Part shown: positions 1 to 11,600 of the stretch, one piece after another
Layout: each line of letters opens with the position of its first letter
Numbering within the stretch: position 1 is the stretch's first letter
Assembly (NCBI GenBank): GCA_027604705.1
Contig: JADHYV010000010.1
Coordinates: 372,001 to 436,000 of the forward strand
Direction: 5' to 3'
DNA: 64,000 nucleotides
Origin: Allomyces arbusculus
Taxonomy: Eukaryota > Blastocladiomycota > Blastocladiomycetes > Blastocladiales > Blastocladiaceae
Translations under genes and position numbers: made by a program
The notes under the pieces: model-generated
Database searches by the model: none
Told to the model about the DNA's origin: nothing
The model's input: only the letters and a program-made list of their open reading frames with translations

Positions 1-1
1 G

Positions 2-679
2 GCCATGCCCGAACATATCGTGCAAGTGCTAGATCACTCAAGCCAGTGGGGGATTGGGTTCCGCACGAGTTCCGGCGCGCTCGGAATCGCGTTTCTCGAC
101 CTGACCGTCTTGGTCGCGGGCCCGTCGGGCGACTCACGGATCGAGTACGTGACGGCGAACCGCGGCCGGGTCGCGTTTACCGCCGAGACGGTCCCGCCTG
201 ACCTCATCAAGTACATGACGCTGCTGAAAGTGTTTCGCGACCAGATGGGCGCAAAACCGATGGCCTCGCCGCTCATGGCCACGGCGACCCCGGCCGCCGC
301 CGCCGCGGCGCCGCTCACAATCGTGCGAAAGTTTTACCAGTTGCCCGAAGGGATCCTCATGTTTTTGAATGGCGGGACCGTGCAGGTCAATTTTGCGCAC
401 GACAAGTCAATGCTCGTCTTCCCGCCGGGCGCTAAACAAGTGTGGATCCATGACCCGCAGGCACCGGGCAAGAGCCGGAAACGCGTGCCGTGGGTGCGCT
501 TCTCACTTGCCGAATTGAACGACTATATCGAGCTGGCCGATATGACCAAGAGTATGGCTGAGGCGCGGGGTGTGCCGATTGTTGAGGTGCAGCGCGCGGG
601 GCGGCTCGTCCAGAGGTTGGAAACGACGAGAGAGATGCTGCACCAGCAGCAGCCACGACGGGGTGACCAGGATGGGTAG
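2..679 (+). CDS. Polo-like kinase, C-terminal polo-box domain (5' partial)
   Basis: The visible ~225 residues form a tandem polo-box domain, the phosphopeptide-binding module that targets polo kinases to centrosomes, kinetochores and the division site. Polo box 1 starts at about residue 10 with QWGIGFRTSSGALGIAFLDL and continues to the LLKVFRDQM helix. Polo box 2 runs from VRKFYQLPEGILMFLNGG through VQVNFAHDKSMLVF to the terminal helix. The spacing and the NGG-VQVNF strand pair match the PLK1/Cdc5 family. The Ser/Thr kinase domain must lie upstream of the window: the frame is open at base 2 and the ATG at 5 is internal to the polo box. The stop is TAG at 677-679. The downstream neighbour is convergent. 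The polo-box assignment rests on family motif knowledge; which polo paralogue it is cannot be decided here. Confidence 0.88.
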   Translation, partial: AMPEHIVQVLDHSSQWGIGFRTSSGALGIAFLDLTVLVAGPSGDSRIEYVTANRGRVAFTAETVPPDLIKYMTLLKVFRDQMGAKPMASPLMATATPAAAAAAPLTIVRKFYQLPEGILMFLNGGTVQVNFAHDKSMLVFPPGAKQVWIHDPQAPGKSRKRVPWVRFSLAELNDYIELADMTKSMAEARGVPIVEVQRAGRLVQRLETTREMLHQQQPRRGDQDG

Positions 680-1415
680 GTCGCGCGTGCGTACAAGTCG
701 CGTGGTACATGTGGTACATGGGAGAATCGGGTGGCGCTGACACAATTTTTTTTTGTTTGTTTGTTATCTTCTGGATGGCGAGGATTTTGCGCATTTTTTG
801 ATAGGATCGGTTTTGGGGGGGGTTGCTTGGTTGTGGCCGCGTCGAGGCCATAAACGTCCATCCGTCAGCGTTGCGGAAATGACGTTGGCATGCTCGTCGT
901 TGGCTTTGCTTGATCTAGAAGGTCTCATTAAAGAACGTGGATTGGCCGCTGTTGGTCCAGTTGGCCAGATTTGTTCATTCAGTATTGTCCACCGCGGCGT
1001 CACACTCACGGACGCCCAACGTCGGCGCTAGGAACTAGGTAGAATAAAGTAGAAGCCTACGAGTGCCAACACTACTGTCCACCCGAGTCTCTCTCGATAT
1101 GATCACCCAGGACCTGGGAGCCAGCCAACAGCCCACGAAGCCATCCACCGACTCACGAGTCAGACTGCGCAGCAGCAGAGGTCTTGATAATGGTGCTGCC
1201 CTGCGCCGACGTGGTGTTATCGCCGCCGGGTCGCTTGGTCGTGCTCGCGCCGCGGCTCGAGATCGCCGAGTACCCACAAATCTTGTCGAGCGTGCCGCTC
1301 CACAGCGCCATGGCCGCACCCGTCGGTATCTGAATGAAGATTTTGTGGTTGCTCTACGTGCGACAGAAGACCCGTTTGAGTTCGGTCGCCCAGGGTCCAC
1401 CCCCAAATCAATCCA
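680..1415. other. Intergenic, convergent 3' ends
   Basis: This lies between the stop of the polo kinase and the stop of the minus-strand receptor, so it should hold two 3' untranslated regions. A T9 run followed by GTTT repeats lies near 745-770. An AATAAA at about 1043-1048 on the plus strand is a possible poly(A) signal. No coding frame here looks real. Confidence 0.6.
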
Positions 1416-4400
1416 TCAATCTGGGCGCCAAAGCCGTACCGGCGTCGTGATCTTCAGAATCCCGGCGGCTGCCGGCGCGCCATTCCCGGACCCGGTTGAA
1501 TCGGCCGACGCCGTGCCAATCGGCGACGCGCTACTGGCCACCTGCGACCCTTGGCTCTCGGACGCGACCGACGCGACAAGCGCCTGCGTCAAATCGACCG
1601 AGTAGCCCACATGGCCAGGGCGGTCCATGTCGACGACATTCAGCATGGCCAATTTCGGGTCCGAGAACAGCAGCACGACGCCATTAAACCACATGGCCGT
1701 GATCGCGTCCAATTTGCCGCGCACGATGCGCACGCCCGTGCGCAGCGTCAGCGTATCCATGGTGGCCTTGACCGTGGTTGTCGTATCGGTCGTGTCGAGC
1801 AGACCGCGCGTCATGGCGCGCTTCCGCGCCGTCTTGCCACCGGACTCGGGCGTCTGGCTCCACTTAGGCACCATGATCTTGGAAATGGTCGCGTCGCCGC
1901 TGCCCGTCTTTTCGTTGATGATGCCCATGACTTTCGGGCCAAACAAGATGCCTTCGGTGCTCATGGCGCCGAGGAAGACGATTACGCACTCGACGGCAAA
2001 CGAGAGCGTTACGTTGGAGGTGCTTGACAGCAGGAGCGGCACGCCGATCGCAGCGAGCGCGATCAAGTTGTACATGACGCCGCCGACTGGAAATCATGAA
2101 GGGGGATGCGCGAAAAATGGGTCAGTGTCCGAGCGCCAAAGCAAGTGAGTCGAGAAATGAGCGCACTTTGCTTGGATTCGTTGAACCGCGCGTTCACGCC
2201 GCGCGTGATAAACGCAATCACGGCGCCGGCGAGAATCAGGAACACGTTCTAAAATACCCAGGGAAAAGATCGAGTGAGAACGACCCGGTCATTCGAATCA
2301 CGACCATGACCGCGTCATTGTCACGGACATAGGCAATGAGGATGCCGCCAATCGCCGACCCGATGGCCGGGTTCGAGCTTGAGCACACGACGTTTGTGAC
2401 TCCCTCGGAGATAAACTGGTTGGTCGGCCGTGGCGGGTCGACGGCGGCCCAAACGACGCACAGAATCAAGTTCACGGAGACCATGGCGAACCCCCACGCC
2501 ATGACTTTCAAGTCACTCACCTATAAAAGTCACCAGTTAGAGCACGCTATGGCTTCCAGCAGTGCGGTCACGCCGACGACTCGTACTTTCAAGCCCTTGA
2601 TCTTGATCGTGTTGAAGAGCTGGTAGATGCGCAGGTTCTTGGCCACGAGCAGCCCAATGACCGTTGAGAAGCCCACCGACAGCACAAACGGCATCGCGGC
2701 ACAGGACGTGGCCGTGGGCGCGCCGACATTGACAAAGATCGACGCGAGCACAATCAAGATTCCGACCTGCATCCCGACCGAGATCGTCCATGATGTGGCC
2801 TTGACGATCGGGTTGGCGCGGTAGATAAAGAGGAAGACCGACAAGCCCACGGCCACGAGCATGCCGAGCACCGACAGCGACATGAACGCAACCGCCACGC
2901 CCGAATTGGTGGCAATAAACTGCAGACCCGGGTCGCGCAACTGGCAATCAAGTGCGGGTCCAAGAAGCCACCCAGATTTGCACGCGCACGCGCCCGAATC
3001 GAGACAAATGCCGTTGATCGTGCACTTGGGCGGGCACGGCGGGCACTCGACGCCCGGGTCGCGCGTCGCGTCGGCATTGCACACGGCCTGCGCCAAGTTA
3101 CTCTGGTCAACGATCACGGGCCCCGTCTCGAGTAACGGGTTCTGCAAAACGTAGCCCTCCGTGAGCCACAGCGACAGACTGGCGACGGCCAAATAACCCT
3201 GGAGGTACGGCTGCTCGTTGACCGTGAACGCAATTTTACCGGCACGGATCAGCTCGGCCACGTCGGTGCTCATCCCGTACCCCGCGACCGCGACAATCGA
3301 CGCGGCGCGTGCCGCCGAGACGCCGGCCAGCGCGTTCATGACCATCCCCGCGGCCTCGACGGTCGGGTAAATAATCGCCGAGACTTGCGGGAACGCGGCG
3401 AGTGCCGCCTGAATATCGTTTTGCGACTGGAGCGTGTTGCGCACACTGATCCCGAGCGTGAGCGGCTGCAGCGGACTCCCGGCGACCGTGGGTCCGGCAA
3501 GCGCGACTGTGCGCCCGTTCGTGAGTGCCGCCTGGATCCCGGCACACTTGAGCGGCATATCCTCGTTCCCAAGTTCTTGCGTGAGACAGAGCACCTGCGA
3601 GTTGGCGGGCATGAGCGCATTAAGTCGTGCGCCCACGAGCTGGCCCGAGACCGTCTCGTTTTGGCCAAGGTGCAGCAGCGCGCGGCCGGCCTGCACCCTG
3701 TCGCTGCCGCGCACTTGGCCCGTAGCCCATGTCATGACGGGGATATTGGCCGTGGCCGCGGCGTCGATCAACGCCGGGAAGTTTTGGCCCGACGCGGTCG
3801 ACGGCACGGGAAGGACGAGCGCAGAAATGCCCTGGGAAATGGCCGTTGAGATTTGCAGCGAGAGCGACTGCAGGTCGTAAATGTTGGTGTCGATAAACCG
3901 CAGGTTCACGCCGTGCTCGGCGGCCGCGGCCTGTGCGCCAAGCTTGGCTTGCTGGTAGAACATGTCGGTCAACCAACCCCACGTGGCGACGAGACCAATT
4001 GTGATCGACTAGGAGGTGGACAAAAAAGCGTGAACCGGACGCAATAAAAGATGGAGGGTGGGGAGGATCCGCGCGATCCGATCCGTACCGACGGCGCCGT
4101 GCGCGTGCACCCCGTCAACGTCGAATTCAGTTGGCACTGCCGGCGGAACACGTTGCTCGTCGTCACGAAATTCGGCCCCGAGAGCAACTGCAGCGTCGAC
4201 AACTTCATCCCGCCGGTCATGTGGTAGAGCTTGAGCAACTGCGCCGTGACAAATGTCTGCAGGAACCCTTGCTGGTCGACGGTGAAGAGCAGCTTACCCT
4301 GCGCAACGGCCGTGAGCACGTCCGTGTTGAAATCGTAGGTCACGAGCGTGACAGACGACAGACGGCCGGCGTTGCCTACGACCGTGGCCATGCGCACGCC

Positions 4401-5468
4401 CGTGAGCGCGCCGAGCCCGACCATGCAGTCGAGCCCGACAATGTTGGTGAGTGCGGCGGTGATGCCGGCGTCGAGTGCCGTCACGGAGGTGCCGTCCATG
4501 ATAGTCGTTGTGACGATGGCCGAGGCTACGAGTTGGTGGACGAGGTTCAGCGTTAGCTTGGAATAAATAGGGTGGAGAATCAACAAGCGAGCAAGACGAT
4601 CACGCACAATTCACGGATTGCGCGCCTTCCGTAACGCCTTGGCACCGCGCAGCCATGCCGGCATGACCCGCAACGTGGTTGATGCAGAGCAGATTACCCT
4701 TGCCGAGCCGCGCCAGGGTCACGCCGACCTTGAAGCCCGACGCGTATTCGGGCTGGCCGACGTGGTGGAGCCTGCACGAAACGTTTGCGTCAGTCGAGGA
4801 CGAGCCGCACTCGCGGATGGGGCTACGAAATGGAACACGTACACGCCCGTGACGTTGGCTGAGAAATCGCCCGTGTTAAACGAAATGATCTTGGTCCCAT
4901 TGGCCGTGCCGCGCTGAATGATCGGGATCATGGTCGTCGGATCCACTATCGGCCGCGTCCAGCGCAGACGAGGGTCAAACTCGGAGCACGGTACGGAACG
5001 AGCGTGATCAAAGAAGCAGTCCACGTACGAACACTCGTGCCCGCGAGCGAGAAATTGGCAAACGTGGTCGCCATGGCACGGCCGACGGTGGGAATGTCGA
5101 GCAAGACGGGCGCGATTGGGTAGGCGGAAATGTTGTAGAGTGTATTGGCCGCGGCAATCCCCTTGGCCGCTTGGCCCCACAGGACACTGCGGACCCAGTC
5201 GCCTGGACACGATGATCAAGGGCAAAAACGTCAGTGTGAACCCGTTGATCGCGCCGCGATCCGTTCTCGAGAATGACGTACCGTGCGACACGATCCCAAC
5301 TTTCACCTCGCTCCGGCGGTGGCACGCGCGGCACGGCGCCATCAAGTCGGCCATGGACGCGGCCATGGGCGTGCCCGCAGTAGCGGGCACCGCCGCGAAA
5401 TGGAGCACGGCGAGCGCGAAGACCGCGGCGATGCGCGCGCACGCGACGATCCACGGTATGCGCGGCAT
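1416..5468 (-). CDS. Class C 7TM receptor with two tandem PBP domains
   Basis: A 1151-residue receptor in nine exons: 5468-5282, 5202-5029, 4945-4843, 4771-4615, 4556-4089, 4008-2587, 2520-2329, 2248-2167, 2086-1416; their sum divides by three. Residues 1-30 are a signal peptide (MPRIPWIVACARIAAVFALA). Two type I periplasmic-binding-protein (sugar-binding-like) domains follow, about 57-363 and 364-670; each has a start strand (VKVGIVSHG; SITIGLVATWGW) and a related core (LLCINHVAGHAG; VLCLTQELGNED). A Cys-rich EGF-like link lies at about 683-718 (CPPCPPKCTINGICLDSGAC). Then comes the class C seven-helix core with the FNESKQIGG loop before TM6 and the TEGILFGPK motif after TM7, and a ~130-residue cytosolic tail. 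It is predicted to be a plasma-membrane, G-protein-coupled sensor of a small polar ligand. Single-PBP class C receptors are known; two PBPs in series is unusual. The exon 4/5 junction is the least certain. Confidence 0.85.
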
Positions 5469-6650
5469 GCTGGCGAAGCTGGAGCACGGGGTGCTGGGGC
5501 GCGGCAAGACTGGCGCGGTCAAGCGATTTGGGGATGGCCAGCCGGGGACAATGGGCAATCGACGCGTCGCGTGTGGAGGGTGCGGCGCGGCAGGGAGAAC
5601 AGCGCCCAGGTCGGCACAGATGGGCTGCAGACGGTCGACAGGAGCGCGGCGACGTCAAGGATGAACGATGGTGGGAGGAGAGAGGAGAGCGCGCGCACAA
5701 CGGGAGCAAGAAAGAACCATGCGCACTCGGCCCTTGCGCGAGGACGGGGAGGGGAAAGAACTGCCAACGCGCGCGACCTGTACGCCGCGATGATGATGAT
5801 GATGTTCGTTTGCGCGTGTGTCCGCATCGTTTACGAGCGTTCCCACGGCACCGTGCTGCGCTGCGACTGATGTCGTGCGCGGGAGAGGCGGGGCGGCTGG
5901 GCCATCAAAGGGCCGACGATGGCCCTCGCCCGCAGTGCCTCGGACGACACGCAGCCAACCGGTGCGCCGCGCCGTCCCCGTCATGATCACCGCGGCGAGA
6001 GATGCGCGATCAGGGACGGGGAACGGGCACTGGCGGACGGGAAGCACGATGTGATGCCGGCAATTGGGATCGAGGACCGAGTGGTTGCAGGCTCGGCCAT
6101 GCCAACAGCCGTGGCGACGCAACGTGGGAGCAATGAGCACGGCGTGTGTCCGCGCCGTTTGCGTCTCGTCTGCATGTCGACCACGGCCGACAAGGACGTA
6201 TGCAGCTAGTCGCGCTTGGGGAGGAGTTGCGCGCTGCGGCAGCGCGATGTTGTACTCGTGAACATCACGGCCGTGACAGAGCGCGGCCCTGCCATGGCCA
6301 AGTGCGAGCCCAGCGCTCAATGGTGACAGGATCCATCACGCACCGATCACAAGCCAGGGGCTCTATAGTACTCCTGTCACAGCCCCTGACTCGCCCCTTG
6401 GCCCTTTGGCCATTCAAGCAGCTCGTGGCGCGGCTTGCACCATCTCCTCGAGACGAGAGAGGTGGACAAGCGAGCGCACGACTGCCAGTCTTCAGTCTGA
6501 GTTCCCTGCCACTGGAAAAGCACAAAAATGATGGTATTGTCGAACATAAATATGGTGGGTCCAACCAACCCGACCGCTCCAGCCGCGACCCCAACCCGAC
6601 TCGACTCTCCCGTCTCTCTCTCTCCTCTCATCCTCCCTCCACCTCGCATT
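5469..6650. other. Intergenic: receptor promoter and kinase 3' region
   Basis: This is 1.2 kb between the receptor start and the stop of the upstream kinase gene, both on the minus strand. An (ATG)5 microsatellite lies at 5790-5804. Several long open frames exist on both strands, but they are Arg/Ala/Pro-rich, lack recognisable motifs and have no splice continuity. I see no gene. Confidence 0.5.
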
Positions 6651-9595
6651 TCACTGCCCGCCGGCCCAGGCCGGCGGGGCGTACCCCGCGTGACCGTTGT
6701 ACGGCGGCGTGTGCAACCCCAGTGACGACGACCCTGACACGGCCGCCGCCCCACTCACAGGCCACCACCCCCCACCCGGCACCCCCCGCGTCCCGGGCAT
6801 TATCATTGACGACGGCGTCCCCGGCCTCGACGGCGTTGGCGACGCAAGCTGCGCGGCCTGCAACGCCGCCGATGCACTGCGGGTATGCTGCGGCGAGCCC
6901 ACCACCGACGTTGGCGGTTTCTTGACGCGCGCATGGAACGTGAGTTGTCCTGGCGACGCGACCGGTGGTGGCAAGGCCGTGGCCGGCGGGTGTGCCGAGG
7001 TCGGGGTCAAATATGCGGCTGCGGCAGAGGACGAGGAGGCCGAGTCAATCGACCCGGCGCGCACGTGGTGGTAGTGCATGGGCGTCGTGTACCCCGCCGC
7101 GGGCGTCGTGTATCCCGCGTGACTCGTGCCGGGACTGCTGCTGCCCGTATTCGACACGTCGTCCAAGTCCATGTCGAGCGCGTCGAGGACCATGTGGTCG
7201 TCGTCGTCCAAGAGCATCGCCGCGTGGTTGTTCGTGGGCGCGGCGGGGCCAGAGTATTGCGCATAGGTATCGGCGGGGAAGTGCGCAGCGAGCGGCGTGC
7301 GCGTCGCGTACGACCCGACCAGGAAACTCGACGCGGCAGCCGACCCGTACAGTGACCCGGCCCCGACCGACCTGGCTGCCGCGGTGGCCATGGCAGCGAC
7401 TGGCGCCGCGGGCGCCCACGAGTACCCCGCGAAAAAGTTCTGCAGCGACGCCGACAAGTCGTGGCTCGGTGGGGACAGCCGCGGGCTCATGGACGTGAAG
7501 CATTCTTCGAAATTGGACAAGTCCGTCGCCGACTGGAGCGACGGCGCGTACGGTACCTGCACGCGCTTGTGGTAGACGTCGTCCCAGGACAGGCCGTGGA
7601 AAAACGCGTGTGACTGCAGGTGGTGTGCGGCGTGTGGGCCGGCACCGAGTCGGCGGCGCGGGTTGCGTTCGAGTAAACCCGCGAGGAACGAGTGCGCGAC
7701 GGGCGGGATCTCGGGCGGGAATTGGACGTGGTCGTTAAGGATCCGGTCGTACATGGCGTGCTGGCTGTCGGCCCAGAAGGGGGTCACGCCCGCGAGCATC
7801 TCGTAGACCTACATACATGTCGCGAAAACGAATGATCAGCACCCGGTCCCGAATCGAAAAGAGAAAACAGTGGAGAAGCATGAGCGTACCAGCGTGCCAA
7901 AACTCCACCAGTCCACTTCGAAGCTGTACTCTTCGTTGCGCAAAATCTCGGGCGCAAGGTACTCGGCCGTCCCCGCAAACGACCGCGTTCGGTGCTGCGC
8001 CGACCTTCGTGCGGCCGAACCCGACTTTTTCCCCGTCGCTGGCGGCGCCGACCGGAACATTTTGCTCAAGCCGAAATCGGTCAGCAATATGTGCCCGTCG
8101 GGACCAATCAAGACGTTCTCGGGCTTGATGTCGCGGTAAATGATCGAGAGCCGGTGCAGCTCGAGCAACCCGAGCACAATCTCGGCCGCGTACAGCTGCA
8201 CGGCCGGCAGCGGCAATCGCCCGTGCCGCGCGAGCTGTGTGGCAATATCCCCACCAGCGACAAAATCGAGCACGAGAAACAGTTCCGACTCAGACGTGAA
8301 CGCGTGGTGGCACTGGATCAGAAACGGGTGCTGGATCTGCGCAATCGTCGTGAGGATCTGCCGCTCAGCGAGCGTGTGGTTAAGCTCGCCGTTGACAATC
8401 ACTGACGACTTGGATATCGACTTGAGCGCATACAGATTGCTCGACCGCTTGTGCCGGACGAGCAAAACCTTGCCCATGCATCCTTTCCCGAGCACCTTGA
8501 TCATTTGGTAGTCGTCAATGGCCACCTTGTGCCGGCGCGCGTGCGCCTGCGGCTCGTACGCGATCTGCGCGGCCTGCAACTTGTCGTAGACGATTTGCAC
8601 GTGTGTGTGGTGTACACACGCAAAGAACCACGCCGTGGTCGCGGGCAAGTGCCGCAGCGTGTCGTGGTCGAGCAACTAGGGGGTGAGGACGGATGTACGC
8701 GTCAGTTCAGGGTTCTCTGCACCACCATGCGCGCGCGCATCGGTCCGTGCGACCCTCCCGACCCGCCGATGCATGCATGGGGCCCATGGAACCCTTGCTT
8801 CTCACCGTCATTTCCAACGTACGTTCTTGAAGGCTGGGAATAGCGCGACCGCGAGCGCCGCGTCGGCGACCGACAAGCGCCGGCCGACGAGAAACACGGG
8901 TTGCCCGGCGTGCCCGCCCGCCGCGACCAACGCGCCCTCGAGCCCTGCGAGCGTCGTCATGACTTGGCGCCGCGCCTTGTCGAGCTACACGTGTGCACGG
9001 CCGGAGAATTGAGTCAATCACTGCGTTGTCGCCGCCGCGTCATTCCCAATCGCGATCGCAATGGCCATCCATCCAACGAACCTCGTGTCCGGCCACGGTA
9101 ATCAGGCCAATCGTCGCATACAGCCAAGTGGCCAAGGGCGGTGTGATCGTGTGGTCGGCGACGCGCAGGTAGTGGTCGCTGAGCGCCGCGTCGGTCGTGC
9201 CCGTTGCCGGCAAGAGCGCGTGCAGCGCCGGCGTCGCCTGGACTATCCACCATCGAAATCATGAGCGGTGAGGATCCATCCGAGGAAACGCGAGGATGAG
9301 AGTGCGTGCCGCCGCGAGCGTGCGTACCAATTTCCAGCACGGCGCGCGCGTCGTAGATCCGGTACGAGTCGGCGTGCACGTGCTCGGGCGCGGCAGGTGC
9401 GGCCGTGGCGAGCGCTGGTGGGCGCGAGCCGCGCTTGCTGCGGGAAGAGTAAGATGACTTCGATGTGGATGCGGGTTTGGCGGAAATGGGTACGGGCGCA
9501 GCGGCCGCGGATGCGCGCAGGCCCGCGGCGGCGGCTTGCTGCTGCATCATGGCCATGGAAAAGGCGGAGGGGGCAGAGGGAGTGTGCTGCTGCAT
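6651..9595 (-). CDS. GST_C domain-AGC protein kinase fusion
   Basis: Five exons (9595-9328, 9242-9082, 8984-8823, 8675-7890, 7808-6651) give 844 residues in frame. Residues ~1-60 are Ala/Ser/Gln-rich. Residues ~65-225 resemble the all-helical GST C-terminal domain of EF1Bgamma and tRNA synthetases (FLVGRRLSVADAALAVALF; then LLDHDTLRHL, TTAWFFACV). The kinase follows from ~253: glycine loop GKGCMGKV, lysine in YALKSI, catalytic YRDIKPEN, TDFGLS, activation loop RSFAGTAEYLAPEIL. An AGC C-terminal tail ends in a hydrophobic motif, FFAGYSW, at ~584-590. A 254-residue low-complexity Ala/Pro/Ser tail completes it. The T-loop Thr and hydrophobic motif suggest PDK1/TOR-type activation, as in S6K/SGK/AKT. 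The last GST_C helix and the start of the kinase share exon 4, so the fusion does not depend on splice prediction. The subfamily within AGC is uncertain. Confidence 0.85.
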
Positions 9596-11600
9596 CGGAG
9601 GAGGAAATGGATGGAATGGGTTGCGAAAAATGGACTGGCAATACGGCCGAGGAGAGAGTGAACGGAGCGGAGCCGGGTCGGTCGCTGAAATGGATGGAAA
9701 TTGCCGTCGAGCAGCACGCCGGAGAGAGCGGAGCGCGCACAGAGACCGAACGAGCGGGGAGCGGGGACCAGGAAATCAGGGCGCGTTAGAAAGGGTAGTG
9801 AGAGAAGCGGAGCGGGGAAGAGGGTCGGACGAGGAGGAGAAGCAAACGCATTGTCAGTCACCAAGTCCTCACTCTCTCGCGTTGTCGGCAACAGAACTCA
9901 CAGAAGCCCATGTCCGTGAAAGACCGCAGTGCGCGGGTCGGGAGCGGAGCAGGGAACCCAGGCCAAAGGAACTGGCAATTGATTGACAGGCGCGGCCGGT
10001 TGTCGTTCCGTGAACGAAGGGTTCCCAGCACCGTCGCGGCCTGCGCGCCAATGGCCCGTCCAAACGCGAACCTCGCCGAGCAGACAGGGCAGCGAGGGGA
10101 ACCGAGGTGCGTACATGGCGTTCGCACTGCAGTCGGGATGGACTGTTGCGGTTGGGTTCCGTTTCTTGTCGAGCGCGAGTCGCGAAGGGAGCGGGGAGCG
10201 CGTTCGCGTATGGAGAACGGGTTGGTCGGTGCGCTGCGCGTGTGGGATGGATAGGCCAATGCACAATGCACAGCTGAAGGCGCGTCTCGAAAGGTCGCAC
10301 AAACGGGCGCTGGCTGCTGGTGGTGGTGGTTTGCTGATGTTGGTGTGGTTGGTCGCCGCTGCTGTGCTGTTGCTGCTGCGATGGATTGTATTGAAGCACT
10401 TGACGCCGAGAAACGGTTCGCAATGGCAAGAATGTCGACTTGCGGGGCGAGAGCGAGGACTGGTGCGAGCACAGGTGGCAGCGTTTTGAAGAGGAAGCAG
10501 GATGAGCGAGCGGCCCCCGAATATATTTTGGCGCGGTCACGACACGGGCAAGCCCACCAACCCAGCTTTCTTCACGTTTGGTGTGGTGGTGATTTGAGCA
10601 ATCCATGGCCCATTTCTAGTACTGACGGTGGCTGACATCTCGCTCCAGACACGCGTGAACGTATCGAGCCCGCAGCTTTTCATTTGCATCGTTCAGGACC
10701 AAGCGCCTTCATTTGTGCTTGTTCAAGAACAGCGGAGGCACACGCGCCGACGTGGCGGCGCCCATTTCGCATCCCGTGGACTTGCTCGAGCCGTTGCTCG
10801 TCGCGCGCACGCGTGAGCCCGCACCAACCGCGGTCCAAAGCCAGCTGAGGGTACGGCCACCATCATGACCATGGACCGGCCTCTGTCATGACCTTCCTGC
10901 GCGCGTGTCGGGTGCCGGGTTGGCTGAGCGAGGCGGCCGCCAGCCCGAGCGTGAGGGGACCATGAATCGGACAATGGCGCTGAACGCTTGCTGATAACAT
11001 CCAAAACGTTTCATAAATAACGCTGGCCCCGTGTTCTTTCGCACGCGTTTCGCCTGGTTTTTCGCGCACATGCCGTCTGTTTCAGCCCCGCACGACAAAG
11101 ACACGATTTATCAAAGAACTTAATCGTCGAACCGTACCGTCCCCCAGCTCCACCAGGGACCCAAGCGAGGCCGCGACGACACGACAAGCGCGGTTTCGAA
11201 CGGTCCTCAATAAATACGGTCGCTGAGATGTGAAATGAGAGGCACCTCAAGGCTGGCCTGGTATGGCTTGCACGACCGACTATGCATCGGGAAGGGAAAA
11301 ACTGGCAAGGCGTTGTCCTGAATGTCAGATTCATCCACACGCACAATTGCCGCATTGGCTATGCTGAAGAGCTTGACTGTTGGGATGGATGGACATGCCA
11401 GCGGAGTAATCTCAGGAACGTCTGGCGTGTCAAGTGCGAATGAACGCGGACAATATCATGGCTAGGAGGAATCTAAGGATGAAATTGTTTGGTGCAAGCG
11501 CAGAATGTGATTTTTTGTGGTTGTATACAAGATGGGAGAGACGAGCATGGTTTTTGCGGGGGGAACCGGTCCAAGGCGACAAGAACAGAGCGAGCTCGTA
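9596..11600. other. Intergenic, no gene seen
   Basis: This is 2 kb between the kinase start and the LSM12 stop. It must hold the kinase promoter and the LSM12 3' untranslated region. Open frames on both strands are Arg/Ser-rich, without motifs or splice-linked neighbours. No repeat or RNA gene was recognised. Confidence 0.5.

Noticed and set aside
3969-4607. A separate short gene for the first PBP domain of the receptor
   Set aside because: A phase 0 intron with GTACGG donor and CTAG acceptor joins it to the second PBP, and the exon total divides by three only with all exons joined.
1416-5468. Bacterial origin (transfer) of the sugar-binding-protein domains
   Set aside because: The gene has eight spliceosomal introns inside and between the PBP domains, host-like composition and a eukaryotic 7TM core, so a recent transfer is not supported.
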